NCBI GenBank assembly: GCA_006384855.1
Contig: VCJN01002370.1
Coordinates: forward strand, 62,001-126,000
Origin: Tetraselmis striata
Taxonomy: Eukaryota; Chlorophyta; Chlorodendrophyceae; Chlorodendrales; Chlorodendraceae
DNA length: 64,000 nucleotides
Reading direction: 5' to 3'
Made by a program: the position numbers and the translations under genes. The stretch's first letter is position 1. Each line of letters opens with the position of its first letter. Of the stretch, positions 62,359 through 64,000 are shown in pieces. The notes under the pieces were generated by a model. It did not search any database and was not told the DNA's origin. It worked only from the letters and a program-made list of their open reading frames with translations.

Positions 62359-64000
62359 ATGACACCTAAATCCTGGCCGGGCATCTACGTTGGGCACCAT
62401 GAGGACTCCGCCCGCTACCGCATATACAACCCGGCTACCATGCGCGAAACGGTTACACGCGATGTCATCTTTGATGAGGTGACACGACCCTTCTCTAGCA
62501 CACCGGCACTCTCTATGCCAGTCTTCCAGCTCCCCGACGATGACCACCTGATGGATGAGCCGCAACCCTTGGACCAACATGAGGGGCCCCACGCGCCACC
62601 TCCCATGCCGCCACCCATGCCACCATCAGCGGCGCTTGCCTCCGCGCAGGAGGGGCCCCCACCTCCGCAGCCAGAAGGGACGTATCTTCCGCGTCATCAG
62701 GAGGGGGACGCCACATCACTACCAACTCCTCACTCCAGTGAATCAGCGCACACATCTTCTCCTTATGTCGACCTTAGCGACTACCACCCCAAGCTGGTAG
62801 CATCCGCCATCGCGGAGGTTGTGCGCCCCTACCCGGCGCAGATGGCCGCCCTCGCCCTGCCAGCACCCACTGTCCGCGTGTCCAAGGCGCCGCGCAACTA
62901 CAAGGAGGCCATCTCCAGCAATCACCCCGATGACTGGAAACAGTCCATGGACCGAGAGATCGCCTCTATCACCAAGATGGAGACCTTTGTTTGGATCAGC
63001 ATTCCTGACCTTCGCCGTGACAACCCATCAACAATCATCATACATATGGCGTGGGCCTTTGCGGAGAAACAAGACAAGGATGGCAACCTCATCAAGCGCA
63101 AGGCCAGAGTGGTTGTCCGCGGCGATCAACTTACTGCCGGCGAGAACTATGATGACACTAAGACCTATGCCCCAGTCGTCAGCTTCATCGCCTTGCGCAC
63201 CACTATTGCTCTCGGGGTTCAACTTGACTGGGAGCTGTACCAGTTCGACGTCACTTGTGCTTTCCTCAACGCTAACCTCGATGAAGATGTCTACGTCTAC
63301 CCCCCTGGCTACGGCCGCAAGGATCAGGCTTGGAAACTCGTTAAGGCACTCTATGGCCTGCCGCAGGCACCCAAGGCATGGTTTCTGCACTTTTCTTCTT
63401 TTCTCCGTGACTTCGGCTTCGTCAGCTCCGAGTGCGATCCAGGCGTATGGACGCTGCTCGCAGTCGATAAATCGCTGCTGGCCATCCTATGCGTCTACGT
63501 CGATGACATCATGCTGGCTACCTCCCCGTCGTCCGACATCCGGGAGGGTTTTCAGACTTCTCTCTTCTCTACGTTTGATGCGACTACTGACGGCCTATGC
63601 ACCTGGCTTCTTGGCATGGCCATTGATCGCAAGCCGGGAGGCGTGCTCCACCTCCATCAGGAGAAATACATCAACGACATCTTGACTACCTTCAACATGG
63701 CGGCGTGCGCGCCTCGCCGCCTACCCTGCACACCGGATACCGATTTTCATGACCCTACAAGCACGCCCCTCGACACCAAACTCTTTCCCTATCCCAATCT
63801 TGTTGGTAGCCTTATCTGGTTGGCTGTGGCATCACGCCCGGACATTGCGTTCGTGGTCGGCCGCCCGTGCGCCTACATGGCGTCCCCCGCCGAGCGTCAC
63901 TGGCAGATCGCCGTATCAGTGCTGCGCTACCTCAAGGGCACCCCCAACCATGGCCTCATCTTCCGGAAGCAACGGGACAACGAGGCACCTGACTTCCTCT
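62359..64000 (+). CDS. Copia reverse transcriptase / RNase H, runs off window
   Basis: Frame 1 is open from ATG 62,359 to the window end, 547 codons without a stop. It starts MTPKSWPGIYVGHHEDSARY and VTRDVIFDE, the Copia integrase C-terminal 'GKD' block, followed by a Pro-rich linker. RT (RVT_2) starts near NYKEAISSNHPDDWKQSMDR; RKARVVVRGDQLTAGENYDD, TYAPVVSFIALR, QFDVTCAFLNANLDEDVYV, LYGLPQAPKAWF and the catalytic CVYVDDIML (YVDD at 63,496-63,507) are all in place. GSLIWLAVASRPDIAF and SVLRYLKGTPNHGLIF lead to RNase H, which is cut by the window edge. This is the best preserved part of the element and suggests recent activity. Confidence 0.93.
   Translation, partial: MTPKSWPGIYVGHHEDSARYRIYNPATMRETVTRDVIFDEVTRPFSSTPALSMPVFQLPDDDHLMDEPQPLDQHEGPHAPPPMPPPMPPSAALASAQEGPPPPQPEGTYLPRHQEGDATSLPTPHSSESAHTSSPYVDLSDYHPKLVASAIAEVVRPYPAQMAALALPAPTVRVSKAPRNYKEAISSNHPDDWKQSMDREIASITKMETFVWISIPDLRRDNPSTIIIHMAWAFAEKQDKDGNLIKRKARVVVRGDQLTAGENYDDTKTYAPVVSFIALRTTIALGVQLDWELYQFDVTCAFLNANLDEDVYVYPPGYGRKDQAWKLVKALYGLPQAPKAWFLHFSSFLRDFGFVSSECDPGVWTLLAVDKSLLAILCVYVDDIMLATSPSSDIREGFQTSLFSTFDATTDGLCTWLLGMAIDRKPGGVLHLHQEKYINDILTTFNMAACAPRRLPCTPDTDFHDPTSTPLDTKLFPYPNLVGSLIWLAVASRPDIAFVVGRPCAYMASPAERHWQIAVSVLRYLKGTPNHGLIFRKQRDNEAPDFL

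Larger units (their letters stand above)
57690..64000 (+). mobile_element. Ty1/Copia LTR retrotransposon with DNA methyltransferase, 3' end outside window
   Basis: The order gag - C5 DNA methyltransferase - protease - zinc-finger/integrase - reverse transcriptase identifies a Copia element (integrase before RT) with an extra enzyme. The 5' boundary is tentative: TGTTGGACCC at 57,690 is a plausible LTR start, and a 24-bp direct repeat beginning GTGACAGTGCC occurs at 57,966 and 58,128, near a possible LTR end/leader. The 3' LTR is not in the window, so LTR limits and age cannot be checked. The reading frame changes at least six times. Confidence 0.85.

Overview
The window looks like nuclear DNA of a chlorophyte (probably chlorophycean) green alga. 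It is GC-rich and intron-dense, TGTAA-type 3' signals follow several stop codons, and two genes encode chloroplast-directed proteins: an HSP70B-type chaperone and a small putative thylakoid protein. Nothing prokaryotic was seen: no operons and no CRISPR. No rRNA or tRNA gene was recognised by eye. Gene models were built by hand from reading frames, GT..AG splice sites with matching phase, and remembered family motifs; no search was run.

Host genes occupy 1-24 kb and 44-47.3 kb. In order: the 3' part of a GT29 sialyltransferase-like gene (536-4363, +); a short thylakoid-protein gene (5784-6998, -) divergently paired with an ABHD11-like alpha/beta hydrolase gene (7812-11162, +); a two-exon unknown gene (12580-14427, -); a complete 17-exon DDX11/CHL1 Fe-S DNA helicase gene (16815-23999, -); and the four-exon chloroplast HSP70 gene (44146-47222, +). 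Introns repeatedly carry long C runs on the coding strand, often just after the donor site.

From 22,593 to about 38,190 the sequence is a near-identical 7.8-kb direct tandem duplication. Each unit holds the 5' five exons of DDX11, a hairpin-rich segment, a degenerate element of unknown type interrupted by a 775-bp TIR element (TAA target duplication), and a LINE-like reverse transcriptase. Only the left unit joins a complete DDX11 gene; the right unit carries a truncated 5' copy.

The rest is mostly mobile DNA: an unrecognised pair of convergent broken ORFs (38.75-41.4 kb), an integrase-like fragment (about 42.9 kb), a piggyBac-like transposase tail (48.2-48.8 kb), an apparently complete PIF/Harbinger transposon with perfect 22-bp TIRs and TTA duplication (50,930-53,352), an inverted diverged copy of the unknown element (53.4-54.45 kb), and a DIRS-like retroelement on the minus strand (54.8-57.0 kb).

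The right edge holds the most striking object: a Ty1/Copia retrotransposon (about 57.7 kb to beyond 64,000, +) whose polyprotein contains a C5-cytosine DNA methyltransferase of Dnmt3-like character between gag and protease. The catalytic PCQ and ENV motifs and the C-terminal motifs are recognisable; motif I is degenerate, and several frameshifts break the reading frame of this copy.
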